Shown piece after piece: positions 17,583 through 25,526 of a stretch of DNA of 64,000 nucleotides. The stretch spans positions 1 to 64,000 of IMG/VR virus record IMGVR_UViG_3300044713_000064; one strand, written 5' to 3'. A model generated the notes under the pieces. That model worked only from the letters and a program-made list of their open reading frames with translations. It was not told the DNA's origin and searched no databases. A program made the translations under genes and the position numbers. Source of the DNA: a virus. Each line of letters starts with the position of its first letter. The first letter of the stretch is position 1.

Positions 17583-18007
17583 GACCTTTTCCTTTTCGGG
17601 AATGGACGGCTCGGTATCTTCGCCTTGTGCTTCGGGGAGCGCTCTAGCCGGACGGCTTTCCTGAACTCTTTGCGTTCGGCCCTCATGTCGGCTTGCGCGG
17701 CGTATTCCTCGAAATACTTCATTGCAAGCTTGAACGGGTCAATTCCGTGACGTGACCACCACACAAGCTCGTCGCCGAAATCGTGTTGTGCCATGTGATG
17801 CGCATGCTTGAGCGGAAGCGCCCAACAATCCGAAGGTTTTTCGGACATGCCTGTGGGGCGCTTGCCATGCAGCACAGAGCCCGCGCGCAGATGCGCCGCG
17901 TCGGACGGCGCCGGCGATCCGCATCCACAAGCGCACGGCTGTTTGCGAAGCCACGCCAGATAGCCGGGACAGATGATGCGTGGCTGCTTTTGGCGCAACT
18001 CAGTCAT
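17579..18007 (-). CDS. HNH-like nuclease (DUF968/Ref-type)
   Basis: 142 aa from ATG 18007 (an in-frame ATG at 18025 is possible). CACGCGSPAPSDAAHLR, then KPSDCWALPLKHAHHMAQHD, follows the zinc-bound His-Cys nuclease pattern seen in DUF968 and RecA-dependent nuclease-like phage proteins: a Cys pair, AHLR, PLxxxHHxxxH. The C-terminus is basic (KIPSRPFPKRKRS). It probably nicks or cuts DNA in recombination, which suits its place in the recombination operon. Confidence 0.7.
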   Translation of the reverse strand: MTELRQKQPRIICPGYLAWLRKQPCACGCGSPAPSDAAHLRAGSVLHGKRPTGMSEKPSDCWALPLKHAHHMAQHDFGDELVWWSRHGIDPFKLAMKYFEEYAAQADMRAERKEFRKAVRLERSPKHKAKIPSRPFPKRKRS

Positions 18008-18039
18008 TGCTTCGCCCTCTTCCATTTCCAGTTTGAAAT

Positions 18040-18264
18040 CTAGTCTTCATACCAATCGAATGGCGGTTCCTGCCCGCAATTGTCGCAATACGTTCCATCG
18101 CGATGACGGTTAAAATCGTGATCGGGGCAGTGATCCGGGCAATAGGTGCGCCGAAACAGGTAGGCCCAGAGGCCGCGCGGATCGTAACTGATGACGCCTG
18201 CGCTTGATCCGCATACTCGGCATCGCGACATCAACCGATTCGTGATTTGAAGGCGCGGCATCAT
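18040..18264 (-). CDS. Small double zinc-ribbon protein
   Basis: 74 aa. Cys/His sets CRVCGSS, YCPDHCPDH and YCDNCGQEPPF indicate two zinc sites. Its ATG overlaps the stop of the upstream gene (ATGATG). Probably a nucleic-acid or protein adaptor; family unknown. Confidence 0.6.
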   Translation of the reverse strand: MMPRLQITNRLMSRCRVCGSSAGVISYDPRGLWAYLFRRTYCPDHCPDHDFNRHRDGTYCDNCGQEPPFDWYED

Positions 18265-18419
18265 TTCTTCCTTCCGCTGGACCTGATTTTCTTCGCCCCT
18301 TGCGTCTTAGCAATCTGGGCTCTGAGGTCCGAGGTCGAGGGCTTCTTGCCTTTCGATGCGTGCTTCTGTTCCTTCAGCGCTTTGAGGGCGAGTTCCTTCG
18401 GGCCGGGTTGATATGTCAT
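18261..18419 (-). CDS. Small basic Lys-rich protein
   Basis: 52 aa from ATG 18419, after a good ribosome site (AGGAGACTGTACG). Very basic (ELALKALKEQKHASKGKK, ending KKIRSSGRKK), so probably DNA- or RNA-binding. The upstream homing-endonuclease-like gene overlaps it in another frame. Confidence 0.55.
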   Translation of the reverse strand: MTYQPGPKELALKALKEQKHASKGKKPSTSDLRAQIAKTQGAKKIRSSGRKK

Positions 18420-18885
18420 CGTACAGTCTCCTGGAAAAGCAGTTTTGGCGCGGGCCATACATCACGCCGTTAGTGCTATGAACCTTTCCATCGCACCACC
18501 TTAAAATGGTATCTGCGGAAACGCCAAGGGCTGAGGCCGCTGCATGCGCACTAGGATATTCGACGCTCTCTATCGTCCAAATCTTGGACTGTCTTGTATT
18601 ACGACTTTGCTCTAATCGCGAAGCCCATAGACAATTGCTTGGCTCATAGTTACCGGTCGTTTCTAGGCGCTCCACGGTCGCACCGGGATAGGGCTGAGGT
18701 CCCATATCGTTATAAAAGTTTTCGAACCAGGCCCAATGATCACACACAGATATCCCGCGCCCACCCCACAAATGGAAATTTGTATAATTTGGATTGTAGC
18801 AACGCGACCACATGTTGCCCCAAGCCCTATAGACAGCGGTCTTGGAAAAACCGTGAGTTGTTTTAAATCTACCGTCTCCCTTCAT
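18307..18885 (-). CDS. Homing-endonuclease-like protein (YGGRGI family), copy 1
   Basis: 192 aa from ATG 18885 with GGGAGACTCCATC before it. The core AWGNMWSRCYNPNYTNFHLW is followed by GGRGISVCDHWAWFENF, YNDMGPQPYPGATVERLE and NYEPSNCLWASRLEQSRNTR. This is a pattern of small phage endonuclease-like genes that spread as selfish inserts. A homologue sits at 20388-20900. Its last 35 or so codons run across the next gene in a different frame, so the natural C-terminus may have been extended by read-through after insertion. Confidence 0.65.
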   Translation of the reverse strand: MKGDGRFKTTHGFSKTAVYRAWGNMWSRCYNPNYTNFHLWGGRGISVCDHWAWFENFYNDMGPQPYPGATVERLETTGNYEPSNCLWASRLEQSRNTRQSKIWTIESVEYPSAHAAASALGVSADTILRWCDGKVHSTNGVMYGPRQNCFSRRLYDDISTRPEGTRPQSAEGTEARIERQEALDLGPQSPDC

Positions 18886-19026
18886 GATGGAGTCTCCCTC
18901 GCGTACCGGCCGATCAAGCCAGGAACGCGGTTCTAGGGTCGCTGTTAAGCGACACCGGACGCGAGGAAGTTCGTGAAGGGTGCCGCGTTCAAAGTTCGAG
19001 TTGATCGCCTCGAATGGGAGATTCAT
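18886..19026 (-). pseudogene. Short frame between early gene and endonuclease-like gene, possible interrupted gene
   Basis: The frame of the endonuclease-like gene opens at ATG 19026, only 22 nt after the stop of the upstream gene, with AAGAGAATCAGT before it. The 47 residues (starting MNLPFEAINSNFERGTLHEL) do not look like part of the nuclease. They could be the beginning of a gene broken by the insertion, or a natural leader. Confidence 0.3.
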
Positions 19027-19047
19027 ACTGATTCTCTTGTTTTAAGT

Positions 19048-19377
19048 CTACTCCGAACTTTTCTCCCCGAACGATTCCAACGCCTGCCTGATCGTATGCC
19101 AATTGGCGACCATGACATTCGCGACCGCGATCATCTTTCCTTCGTCGTACCAGCCATGCGAGGTCTTGCCTGCCTTCATCCGAAACAGGACCTTCTCAAG
19201 TTCGGCGAGTGCGGCGCTATTCGGGAGCTTCGACCGCGCGCGCAGATCAGCCGCGATCGCCGTTAGCGCGTGAAACATCGTAGCATTGTAAGACGGCGCA
19301 CCATCCTTGCGTTGCTCTTCGATGATCATCTCAATCGCTGCGATCTGCTGCGCCAATGTCGATACGTTCAGGCTCAT
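19048..19377 (-). CDS. Unknown helical protein
   Basis: 109 aa, coupled upstream by ATGA. Mostly helical (STLAQQIAAIEMIIEEQRKD, ALTAIAADLRARSK, MIAVANVMVANWHTIRQALE). No membrane segment, no metal motif. Part of the leftward operon; role unknown. Confidence 0.6.
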   Translation of the reverse strand: MSLNVSTLAQQIAAIEMIIEEQRKDGAPSYNATMFHALTAIAADLRARSKLPNSAALAELEKVLFRMKAGKTSHGWYDEGKMIAVANVMVANWHTIRQALESFGEKSSE

Positions 19378-19571
19378 TTCCTAGCCTCATAGATCGGAAT
19401 CGTGAAATTCTTTGACGAAGAATATGGGCAATTGGCATGATCATGGGCGGATGCCCCACATTTCGGAAACAAAGCTCCGAATCGGCATGCCGCAGATGCG
19501 AATTCGCTGCAGCAATTCCCGGACTCACTGCGTTCAATCTTTTTGGCTATAATTGCTATGTTTGGGCTCAT
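19374..19571 (-). CDS. Small Cys-rich protein
   Basis: 65 aa from ATG 19571. After a short helix (NIAIIAKKIERSES) there are five Cys (GNCCSEF, ACRFGALFPKC, ANCPYSS) and His residues, suggesting a zinc site. The gap to the next gene upstream (19572-19627) is AT-rich and could hold the ribosome site or a weak promoter. Confidence 0.5.
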   Translation of the reverse strand: MSPNIAIIAKKIERSESGNCCSEFASAACRFGALFPKCGASAHDHANCPYSSSKNFTIPIYEARK

Positions 19572-19627
19572 CACAAATACTCCAATTTCTTTTTCATATC
19601 GTAGATTCGGCGTCAAAATAGAAACCG

Positions 19628-20176
19628 TCAGGCCGATTGTCCCGCGTTCTTCTTCAACTCTGCCGGCGTCGTCCGCGCCATCGAGGCGGCTCGAGCAAGG
19701 ACCGCCGCTTTACTTTCCTCAAAGCGGGCCTTGAGCATTCTGTTCGGCCCATACATTGCCTGAGACTCCGGCGTGTAGACGATCACCACCGGCCCATTTA
19801 TCTTCACGATCGTGGCCTTGTCTTGCGTTTTGAGCACCTCGCGCAATACGCGCGCGTCGGCGGCGGTGTTGAGCTCGTATCGTGTCTGAGTGCAAAACCC
19901 TTCCATGCAAAGGCACCATGCGCGCAGATGCTCTTCCGAATCGAACTCCTGCGCGTATTCCTCGGTGAGGTTGAGGTAGCATTCATGGAGTTGGGCGAAG
20001 TACGCATTGTGAGAGGCCAGTGACCGATTCTCGACCACCATCAGTGGGACTTCTTCATTTATCTCAAACTGCGCAGCGCAAAGCCGATCGAACCGCGGGA
20101 GCGGGATCATGTGCTGACCATCCCAAACGCAGATGATTGGTTGGAGCTTCGCGCTGCGTGGCTTGCCGGTCGGCAT
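19628..20176 (-). CDS. Conserved phage protein of the recombination region
   Basis: 182 aa, start shares an A with the upstream TGA. Key stretch VVENRSLASHNAYFAQLHEC, then ENRSL-like and HLRAWCLCMEGFCTQT, TPESQAMYGPNRMLKARFEE. The RSxxxHNAYF element recalls phage NinB/DUF1367-type recombination helpers, but the match is partial. C-terminus basic. Position beside exonuclease and annealing genes supports a DNA-recombination role; kept as unknown. Confidence 0.6.
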   Translation of the reverse strand: MPTGKPRSAKLQPIICVWDGQHMIPLPRFDRLCAAQFEINEEVPLMVVENRSLASHNAYFAQLHECYLNLTEEYAQEFDSEEHLRAWCLCMEGFCTQTRYELNTAADARVLREVLKTQDKATIVKINGPVVIVYTPESQAMYGPNRMLKARFEESKAAVLARAASMARTTPAELKKNAGQSA

Positions 20177-20391
20177 CAGGTCCGTTCCCGCTCTTTCAGC
20201 ATGGCCTCTGCGACGTCATAGGCCCACTTCGCGGCGCCGGCGGGCTTGTCGAACTGGCGAGATGATCCGGCCATAGCCATTCCGGCGAACCAATCTCGCA
20301 GGTCCATTCCTGGCTCGACATCATCCGTATGGCGCGTCGGGAATGCAGTATCCCGATGGACGTACTCGCCACCGACTTGTCTGGTCGTCAT
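20176..20391 (-). CDS. Small conserved phage protein (RDWFAGMAMAG type)
   Basis: 71 aa; coupled on both sides. Contains MDLRDWFAGMAMAGSS and AYDVAEAMLKERE, a signature seen in many short prophage ORFs of unknown function. Length is normal for that group. Confidence 0.65.
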   Translation of the reverse strand: MTTRQVGGEYVHRDTAFPTRHTDDVEPGMDLRDWFAGMAMAGSSRQFDKPAGAAKWAYDVAEAMLKERERT

Positions 20392-20900
20392 TTTCTCGGC
20401 CCTCTCTTTTTTCCGGCATCCTTCCTCTTTTTATAAGGACGTCGATTCTTTAATTGCTCAATTCGAGTAGCCCACACGCAGTTTTCTTTATAATACCCCA
20501 GATAATTTTTGACTCGTTCTATGGTCAAATCTGGCGATGGCTTGCGTCCCATGTCGGCTAGAAAGTTCTCGAATATGTGCCATCTATCGCAAACGGAGAT
20601 TCCCCGTCCTCCATAATTCTCAAATGCTGGATTAGATGGATTCTCACAACGACGGAGCATCGAATCCCAACATTTATATTCTGCCGATCGCTTCCCTTTG
20701 ATCGCATGTCCATGCCTTATCTTCGCACATCCGCATGAGGTAGAATCTCCATTTGTCAAACCACCCCGTCTAACGACAGATTGATTCCCGCAGTCGCAGA
20801 CGCAATTCCACCGGGCGATTCCGCCTTCTCGGTTTTGGTTTCGAGACATCACTGTCAATCGACCAAATTTCTGCCCTGTTAGATTCCTGACCGCAGTCAT
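20388..20900 (-). CDS. Homing-endonuclease-like protein (YGGRGI family), copy 2
   Basis: 170 aa. N-terminal zinc-ribbon part (TGQKFGRLTVMSRN, WNCVCDCGN, STSCGCAK) followed by the same core as the 18307 gene (WDSMLRRCENPSNPAF, YGGRGISVCDRWHIFENF, DMGRKPSPDLTIERV, NCVWATRIEQLKNRR). Its ATG overlaps the exonuclease stop and its TGA overlaps the next ATG, so it sits in the operon without breaking coupling. More AT-rich than its neighbours, a sign of recent arrival. Confidence 0.75.
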   Translation of the reverse strand: MTAVRNLTGQKFGRLTVMSRNQNREGGIARWNCVCDCGNQSVVRRGGLTNGDSTSCGCAKIRHGHAIKGKRSAEYKCWDSMLRRCENPSNPAFENYGGRGISVCDRWHIFENFLADMGRKPSPDLTIERVKNYLGYYKENCVWATRIEQLKNRRPYKKRKDAGKKRGPRK

Positions 20901-21586
20901 CCGGCTTGTCCCATTTTTTTTATAGATTCGGTTAGACGCAATAATTCATAATTGAACCGCTCCACCTCGTTAGAGAGGTTCTTGATAAATGCGTCATCTC
21001 GATAGACGCGGACGTCCACCGCTGGCATTGCATGATGGTGATAGATTGTCAGATCCCACCAACTGCGATCGCAAACCCAGATATTCCCCTGAATCTGACA
21101 GCGATGTTCTGCCGGCATCGACGCCGGGCGCTGCAACATCGGGATCAGAATATGAGCCTCGGTCGCGATCTTGATCTCCAGGCCGCCATCGAATCCAATT
21201 AACCCGTCTGGCGACGCTCCACATTGCTTCAATCCGGAGAAGTTCTTGACGAATCCGACTTGGCGAACCAGGGCTTTCTTGCGCCGGGCGTAGGAATCGC
21301 GCGCTTCGGCCTCAAGCGCATTGCCTTTGTCCATCGCGCCGTTGCGGAATCCTTCCGATCCGGGTTCGCCGGTTATCAATTCTGCGGCGAGACGATGAAG
21401 CAATTTCGTTCTCGTCACCGATGGTCCGCCGTCGCGACCATTCGCCATGATCGTTGAAAAATTAGATGCCGTGGGGATGCCGAGACGGAGCATTCTCCAC
21501 TCATCGGTTCCCTGCTGGCAATCATAGATCACCAACTGGCTCTTCGGGACGGCGTGAACATCGGCCGCTGATTTTTTATTCGCCAT
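20897..21586 (-). CDS. YqaJ/lambda-exonuclease-like recombinase nuclease
   Basis: 229 aa from ATG 21586 (GGGAG upstream). PD-(D/E)XK signatures: QGTDEWRMLRLGIPTASNFS at the N-terminus, GNALEAEARDSYA, the acid in CGASPDGLIG, and GGLEIKIAT as the ExK catalytic pair, then HRCQIQGNIWVCDRSWWDL. It resects DNA 5' to 3' to expose single strands for the ERF annealing protein encoded just upstream. Family length normal. Confidence 0.9.
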   Translation of the reverse strand: MANKKSAADVHAVPKSQLVIYDCQQGTDEWRMLRLGIPTASNFSTIMANGRDGGPSVTRTKLLHRLAAELITGEPGSEGFRNGAMDKGNALEAEARDSYARRKKALVRQVGFVKNFSGLKQCGASPDGLIGFDGGLEIKIATEAHILIPMLQRPASMPAEHRCQIQGNIWVCDRSWWDLTIYHHHAMPAVDVRVYRDDAFIKNLSNEVERFNYELLRLTESIKKMGQAG

Positions 21587-21746
21587 GGGATGGCTCCCAA
21601 AAACCATGCTGGAGCAGATCGAGTTCTTCGTCCGTCGCGTTCAATGCAAAAAATGCAAGAGCCTGGCGATACTCATTCGTCGAAAGCTCAACAAATGAAT
21701 GCATCAGTTCTTCAACTGTTTTTGGAACCAACGACAGATCAGCCAT
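21576..21746 (-). CDS. Small acidic protein between ERF and exonuclease genes
   Basis: 56 aa. ATG 21746 lies inside the end of the ERF gene and the TAA lies 11 nt inside the exonuclease gene, so it bridges the two. Helical and acidic (KTVEELMHSFVELSTNEYRQ, ATDEELDLLQHGF). It may be a small partner of the nuclease or only a coupling frame. No family recognised. Confidence 0.5.
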   Translation of the reverse strand: MADLSLVPKTVEELMHSFVELSTNEYRQALAFFALNATDEELDLLQHGFWEPSHGE

Positions 21747-22791
21747 GACGTTCCTTAGCCTGCTTGTTCGAGTAGAAGTCCTCGCAGGCCTTCACCGCGG
21801 CATCGAACAGATTCGCCGGGAGGTCTGCGGTTTTCTCGATGCCGTAGTGTTCGTGGAATTTGGCGAGGGTGACGCCGCACCAATGGATCTTTTCCAGCAG
21901 CGTTTCCTTTTGCGCGGCTGTGATCGTTGGGACCTCGTCGGGGACCTCGGCCAGGCCGCCGCCCTTGGCGTTCTTAAAGTTGCCGACGCGGCCATCCGTG
22001 TCGCGATCCTCCGGCGCCTCGCTGATGATATTCAGCAATGCGATTGTACAATATCTTTTCCCGTAAGAGAGCGACGATCCCCAACCCTGGACATTGTTCT
22101 TCGATCCGGACGTCTCCGCAGGCAACGGAAATGCGGTCGTTCGTTCATGGCCATGGCCTTCGAGCAGACCTTTGACCAAGATGCGCTCGGTGGCGGGTTC
22201 AGTTGAGAACGACAGTGCAAAGCCATGCTTGATCAGAAGTGGCTTGATCGCCTTCATGATATTGTTAAAGGTCGCGTAGGGCGTCGCCTGCTGAACCGCA
22301 CCGGTTCGCTCGCCCTTAGCGTCCTTCGCCCGAATTTCAATCTTGCCATCTCGGCGGATCGGCGGCAGATCGGCCTGCAGCGCGATGAATGCGGCGTTAA
22401 AGTCGCGCCGTGACTGCTCTGCCATGATCTCCTTCTGCATATCGAGGAGCTCGCGCATGATTGATGGATTGATGGCCGGGTTCGCCGCAGCATCGGCGAT
22501 GATCGCGAGGACGCTCTTCGGCTCCGTCGGGCGCGTCCCTCCGGTCGGCCGCACCGCAGGCATCGGGACGACCGATTGTTCCTTTGGGAGAACCGGACCA
22601 CCCTCACGTCCGGCCGTGACGCGGACCCTGGTCTTCGGCGTCACGTCTTTCATCTCGGCGGCCATTTCTTTTCCCTTCATAGGCACCGATGGACCGCAGT
22701 TCATCGTGCAATACCAGCCATCGCGGAATTCAGAACAATCACCGCATCTCGGGCGCTCCATCGCCGGCCCGAATGCCATCGGGGAGACCAT
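21739..22791 (-). CDS. ERF family single-strand annealing protein
   Basis: 350 aa; ATG 22791 shares an A with the upstream TGA. An internal ATG at 22665, after AAGGGAAAAGAA, is an alternative start. Residues about 90-270 are ERF-like (SIMRELLDMQKEIMAEQSRR, DFNAAFIALQADLPPI, YATFNNIMKAIKPLLIKHGF, WGSSLSYGKRYCTIALLNI). An N-terminal zinc-like motif (RCGDCSEFRDGWYCTMNC) is unusual. The C-terminus carries a short helical domain. It anneals complementary strands in phage recombination, paired with the YqaJ nuclease downstream. Confidence 0.9.
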   Translation of the reverse strand: MVSPMAFGPAMERPRCGDCSEFRDGWYCTMNCGPSVPMKGKEMAAEMKDVTPKTRVRVTAGREGGPVLPKEQSVVPMPAVRPTGGTRPTEPKSVLAIIADAAANPAINPSIMRELLDMQKEIMAEQSRRDFNAAFIALQADLPPIRRDGKIEIRAKDAKGERTGAVQQATPYATFNNIMKAIKPLLIKHGFALSFSTEPATERILVKGLLEGHGHERTTAFPLPAETSGSKNNVQGWGSSLSYGKRYCTIALLNIISEAPEDRDTDGRVGNFKNAKGGGLAEVPDEVPTITAAQKETLLEKIHWCGVTLAKFHEHYGIEKTADLPANLFDAAVKACEDFYSNKQAKERHG

Positions 22792-23126
22792 CAGAAGGGG
22801 ATATCGTCGCAGTAGCCAGCGGTGGATTCGAGTGCATCCCGCAGACGTTGCGTTCGCTTGTTAACGGTATAGGGATTGCCGTCGGCCGTTATCAGCGCCA
22901 TATCGCTCGCCGCCTGCCAGAGTTCGGCGAGCTTCGGCATCGCGTCCTTGGCCTCCTGTTCCAGCCGATGCACCTTCCCCTGCAGGCTCACGGTTTCCCG
23001 CTCAGCCTGTTGCGCCCGCATTTCGGCATCGGATTGCCGCTCGGTCGCCTGGCGCGCGTTGTGATGCGCGTCCATGGCTGCCTCCAGCACCTTGTCGAAG
23101 GCGTCGTGTCCGGTTAGATCATCCAT
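22791..23126 (-). CDS. Coiled-coil protein, unknown
   Basis: 111 aa; CGGAGAATCAAG precedes ATG 23126. Long charged coiled coil (AMRxQQAERETVSLQ-like region at about residues 35-65), then ITADGNPYTVNKRTQRLRDA and an acidic end. The first gene after a 52-nt gap, so a promoter may lie just upstream (see the motif at 23152). Confidence 0.6.
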   Translation of the reverse strand: MDDLTGHDAFDKVLEAAMDAHHNARQATERQSDAEMRAQQAERETVSLQGKVHRLEQEAKDAMPKLAELWQAASDMALITADGNPYTVNKRTQRLRDALESTAGYCDDIPF

Positions 23127-23151
23127 CTTGATTCTCCGTTTTCAAGTTTGA

Positions 23152-23167
23152 GGTGATAATTTACACC
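23152..23167. promoter_or_regulatory. GGTGATAATTTACACC imperfect palindrome upstream of the 23126 gene
   Basis: GGTG-ATAATTTA-CACC reads 12 of 16 positions the same on both strands. It lies in the gap 23127-23178, 26 nt before the minus-strand ATG, and shares GGTGATAATT with 33309. It could be an operator or an internal operon promoter (TAAATTAT on the minus strand). Confidence 0.4.
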
Positions 23168-23178
23168 GTTGCGGCGGC

Positions 23179-23520
23179 TCAGTCCACAGAAACCATCGGA
23201 TATCCGCTATTCGGCGACCGGGCGAAAACAGCGGAAATGGTTTGAGGGTGTGAGACGATCGATCCGGTGACCCCATCGGCCGCGATCTTGACCGGTTCCT
23301 GCCAGGGTTTCCCGGTCTGATCAATGAACGGCGCCAGCGCCTGGGCATCCTTCGACGGGATGTAGCCGACGTGCTGTCCGTCGATCCAGACCATCACGGC
23401 GTTGGGGTCGTATTGGTTCATCGGCTCCCGAACCAGGGTGACCGGGACGCCCGGCAACGTGCCGGCTAGATACGGGTCAAGCCCGCGGTGCTTCTGGCCT
23501 ACGATCGAATATTGCTTCAT
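23179..23520 (-). CDS. HIRAN-domain protein
   Basis: 113 aa from ATG 23520; the long upstream extension of the frame overlaps the preceding gene and has no ribosome site. Almost the whole protein is a HIRAN domain (GTLPGVPVTLVREPMNQYDP, NAVMVWIDGQHVGYIPS, AQALAPFID). HIRAN domains bind 3' DNA ends or damaged DNA, so it may sense replication or recombination ends. Stand-alone HIRAN proteins are known in phages. Confidence 0.8.
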   Translation of the reverse strand: MKQYSIVGQKHRGLDPYLAGTLPGVPVTLVREPMNQYDPNAVMVWIDGQHVGYIPSKDAQALAPFIDQTGKPWQEPVKIAADGVTGSIVSHPQTISAVFARSPNSGYPMVSVD

Positions 23521-23528
23521 GACTCCTC

Positions 23529-23858
23529 TTACCCCTTCGTTCGTGCTTCGATTCGGTTCAAAGCATAGCCGTAAAGCCAACTTGAACCATCGACGTAGAG
23601 ACGCCGAGATTTGAATGGCCGCCCCTCGCACACTTGGTCGGGATCGTCGCATGGGATATCAACTTGGAACCGATCACCATTTGGCTTCACGAACGAGAAC
23701 CCAAACCATCCTCCGGCCACATCGTCTGCGGCCGATTGGCGAAACACAGTTGCGCGATCAATTTCGAGGTCATCGCAAATCCGATCGCAGATGATCATGG
23801 CGTTCGCTTCGGTGGCGCCAGATTTTGCTTCAGTACCTGGGTTGATGATGATTATCAT
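23529..23858 (-). CDS. Unknown protein
   Basis: 109 aa from ATG 23858, with GAGGAGAAAAGAC before it. Mixed fold: MIIIINPGTEAKSG, DDLEIDRATVFRQS, GGWFGFSFVKPNGDRFQVDI, SRRLYVDGSSWLYGYAL. Three Cys. No family recognised; in-operon position only. Confidence 0.6.
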   Translation of the reverse strand: MIIIINPGTEAKSGATEANAMIICDRICDDLEIDRATVFRQSAADDVAGGWFGFSFVKPNGDRFQVDIPCDDPDQVCEGRPFKSRRLYVDGSSWLYGYALNRIEARTKG

Positions 23859-23869
23859 GTCTTTTCTCC

Positions 23870-24211
23870 TCAAAGGTCGACATCGTCGAAGATTGACCGC
23901 GCGCCGCGGTCGTCCAGCATTGTCCCATCGGCGGCGTATTTCGGTGCGCCGTTGGGGTGTTTCTCGGCGGCCTCATCCGCGTACATGGCGCGGACTTCTT
24001 CGCCATAGTCGGGCGGATCGTCCACGGCGCCATGGGTGTTCCGAGCGAATGCGCCGCAGGTCTGGCGCTCGGTCGTATAGCGGCCCTTCATGACGCCGGT
24101 TCCGAGGCACATTGCGACGACTTCATCGGCCTGAACCATCGCGACCATCTCGGACCAATAGCGGCAGCCGCTGCAGTTCCTATCGCCGATCCATCCGGTG
24201 CGCGCCATCAT
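23870..24211 (-). CDS. Cys-cluster protein
   Basis: 113 aa, start overlaps the upstream stop. The N-terminal half has CSGCRYWSEM, MCLGTG and RQTCGAF, a four-Cys set likely to bind zinc or an iron-sulfur cluster. The C-terminal half is acidic (DEAAEKHPNGAPKYAADG, DDVDL). Similar Cys-rich small genes recur in this operon; unknown function. Confidence 0.6.
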   Translation of the reverse strand: MMARTGWIGDRNCSGCRYWSEMVAMVQADEVVAMCLGTGVMKGRYTTERQTCGAFARNTHGAVDDPPDYGEEVRAMYADEAAEKHPNGAPKYAADGTMLDDRGARSIFDDVDL

Positions 24212-24360
24212 TTCACCTTTCCGCCAGCGCCGATGATCGCATCGACGGCTATTTTTCTGATCTTGAAATACTCATCGCTGCCGAGTGGTGCCCCTTGCGC
24301 GAAGATGATCAGATTGATCTCGTTAAGAGCATCGATCAGTTTTTTCTCGGCGGGCGTCAT
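24208..24360 (-). CDS. Small helical protein
   Basis: 50 aa. ATG 24360 shares an A with the TGA of the upstream gene, and the stop overlaps the next start (ATGATG), which supports it although it is short. Sequence MTPAEKKLIDALNEINLIIF then EYFKIRKIAVDAIIGAGGK, two probable helices. Function unknown. Confidence 0.55.
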   Translation of the reverse strand: MTPAEKKLIDALNEINLIIFAQGAPLGSDEYFKIRKIAVDAIIGAGGKVK

Positions 24361-25289
24361 CAATACACCTTGGAGCGAGGCTTCTTGCCGAATCGCGCGC
24401 CGGCGATCTGAACCGAAGCATCGTTGCTGTACCCAACGCTTTCAGCATATTTGTTGAGGGCGGTTTCCAGCGCAGCCATCGGGAGGTAGGGGCGGAGCTT
24501 CTCAAGGTCGAGCACCTTGCGATCGGTGATCTCCCGGAATTTCTCCGACGCCATTCCCGAAAGGATTCCGTCATCACTACGGTTCCGCATGATATCCGTC
24601 GCCGTCGCCAAGGTATCAACATACGTGTCCTCAGCCCTCCCGGCCGATACCGTCGCCTCGACGCGGGCCTCTGACAGTGCTTCTGAGGCGGCCTGAGCGG
24701 CCTGGGCGGCTTCCTCTGCCTCCTGCGCCCGAGCGGCTCGGGTCGCGTCCGTCCTGGCGCGCTCGGCCTTCAGACGGGCTTCCTCGGCCGCTGCGGCGGC
24801 AGCGGCGGCCTCCCGCCGGGCCTTGTCCTCGGCCTCCTGCTTCGCCCGAGCGATCTTGGCGGCCTCCTCGGCCTCGCGGCGGCGTCGCTCTTTCTCGGCC
24901 TCGAGCACGGCGGTATCGTATTCGGTCAGAATCCGGTTAAGGCGATCGCCCTCGCCTTCCTTGGCCTTCTTGTCCTTGCGGCCCAGTTTGTCGAGGAGCA
25001 TCCCGAACCAACCGTTCGCGCCGCGCTGACGCTCCAGATGTGGGGCAACTTCGGACTCCCGCACGCCATTGATGCGCTTGTAGGCGTCGCGCATGTCCTT
25101 GATCAGACCGGTGACGACATCACGATTGTCCTTGGTGACGACTTCAATCGGCTCCGATTTCGCGGTGAGCTCCTCGACAGTCTCTTCGAGGTAGGCATAA
25201 TCGATCTTGAGGCGATCAACCTCGTTCTTGGCGAAGTCAACAACTTGGACGTTGTCGCCGATCCCGGCGCGTGGATTTAGATCAGACAT
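24360..25289 (-). CDS. Large coiled-coil protein of the recombination operon
   Basis: 309 aa from ATG 25289, AAGGAACTCCA upstream. N-terminal helical domain (VVDFAKNEVDRLKIDYAYLE, NRDVVTGLIKDMRDAYKRIN), then a long Ala/Glu/Arg coiled coil at about residues 110-220 (AEKERRRREAEEAAKIARAK), and a globular C-terminus (EITDRKVLDLEKLRPYLPM, VQIAGARFGKKPRSKVY). Proteins of this shape accompany ERF-type recombination genes in other phages. Specific function unknown. Confidence 0.6.
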   Translation of the reverse strand: MSDLNPRAGIGDNVQVVDFAKNEVDRLKIDYAYLEETVEELTAKSEPIEVVTKDNRDVVTGLIKDMRDAYKRINGVRESEVAPHLERQRGANGWFGMLLDKLGRKDKKAKEGEGDRLNRILTEYDTAVLEAEKERRRREAEEAAKIARAKQEAEDKARREAAAAAAAAEEARLKAERARTDATRAARAQEAEEAAQAAQAASEALSEARVEATVSAGRAEDTYVDTLATATDIMRNRSDDGILSGMASEKFREITDRKVLDLEKLRPYLPMAALETALNKYAESVGYSNDASVQIAGARFGKKPRSKVY

Positions 25290-25515
25290 TGGAGTTCCTT
25301 TCGACAGCGATGACTTCGTAGGTTCCGGAGCCACATGGTGTTCCGGTCAATTGGGCGACGACGATGCATTCAAGGCGGCCCGGTTTCGATTTTCCGCCGA
25401 GCCATTTGGGGGCGAATTTCTGCCACCGCGATCGGCGGTCGGGCAATCCTGGCCCAGAGATCGAATCTCCGACATTGATGGTGCCGTGAAACCCCGAGAC
25501 AGTAAGAATTGGCAT
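25282..25515 (-). CDS. Small beta-rich protein
   Basis: 77 aa; overlaps the start region of the coiled-coil gene by 8 nt. MPILTVSGFHGTINVGDSIS, VVAQLTGTPCGSGTYEVIAV. The stretch LTGTPxGxGTYxV resembles part of the beta module found in the virion proteins of this phage, here in a stand-alone early protein. Unknown function. Confidence 0.55.
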   Translation of the reverse strand: MPILTVSGFHGTINVGDSISGPGLPDRRSRWQKFAPKWLGGKSKPGRLECIVVAQLTGTPCGSGTYEVIAVERNSNV

Positions 25516-25526
25516 CGAAACTACCC

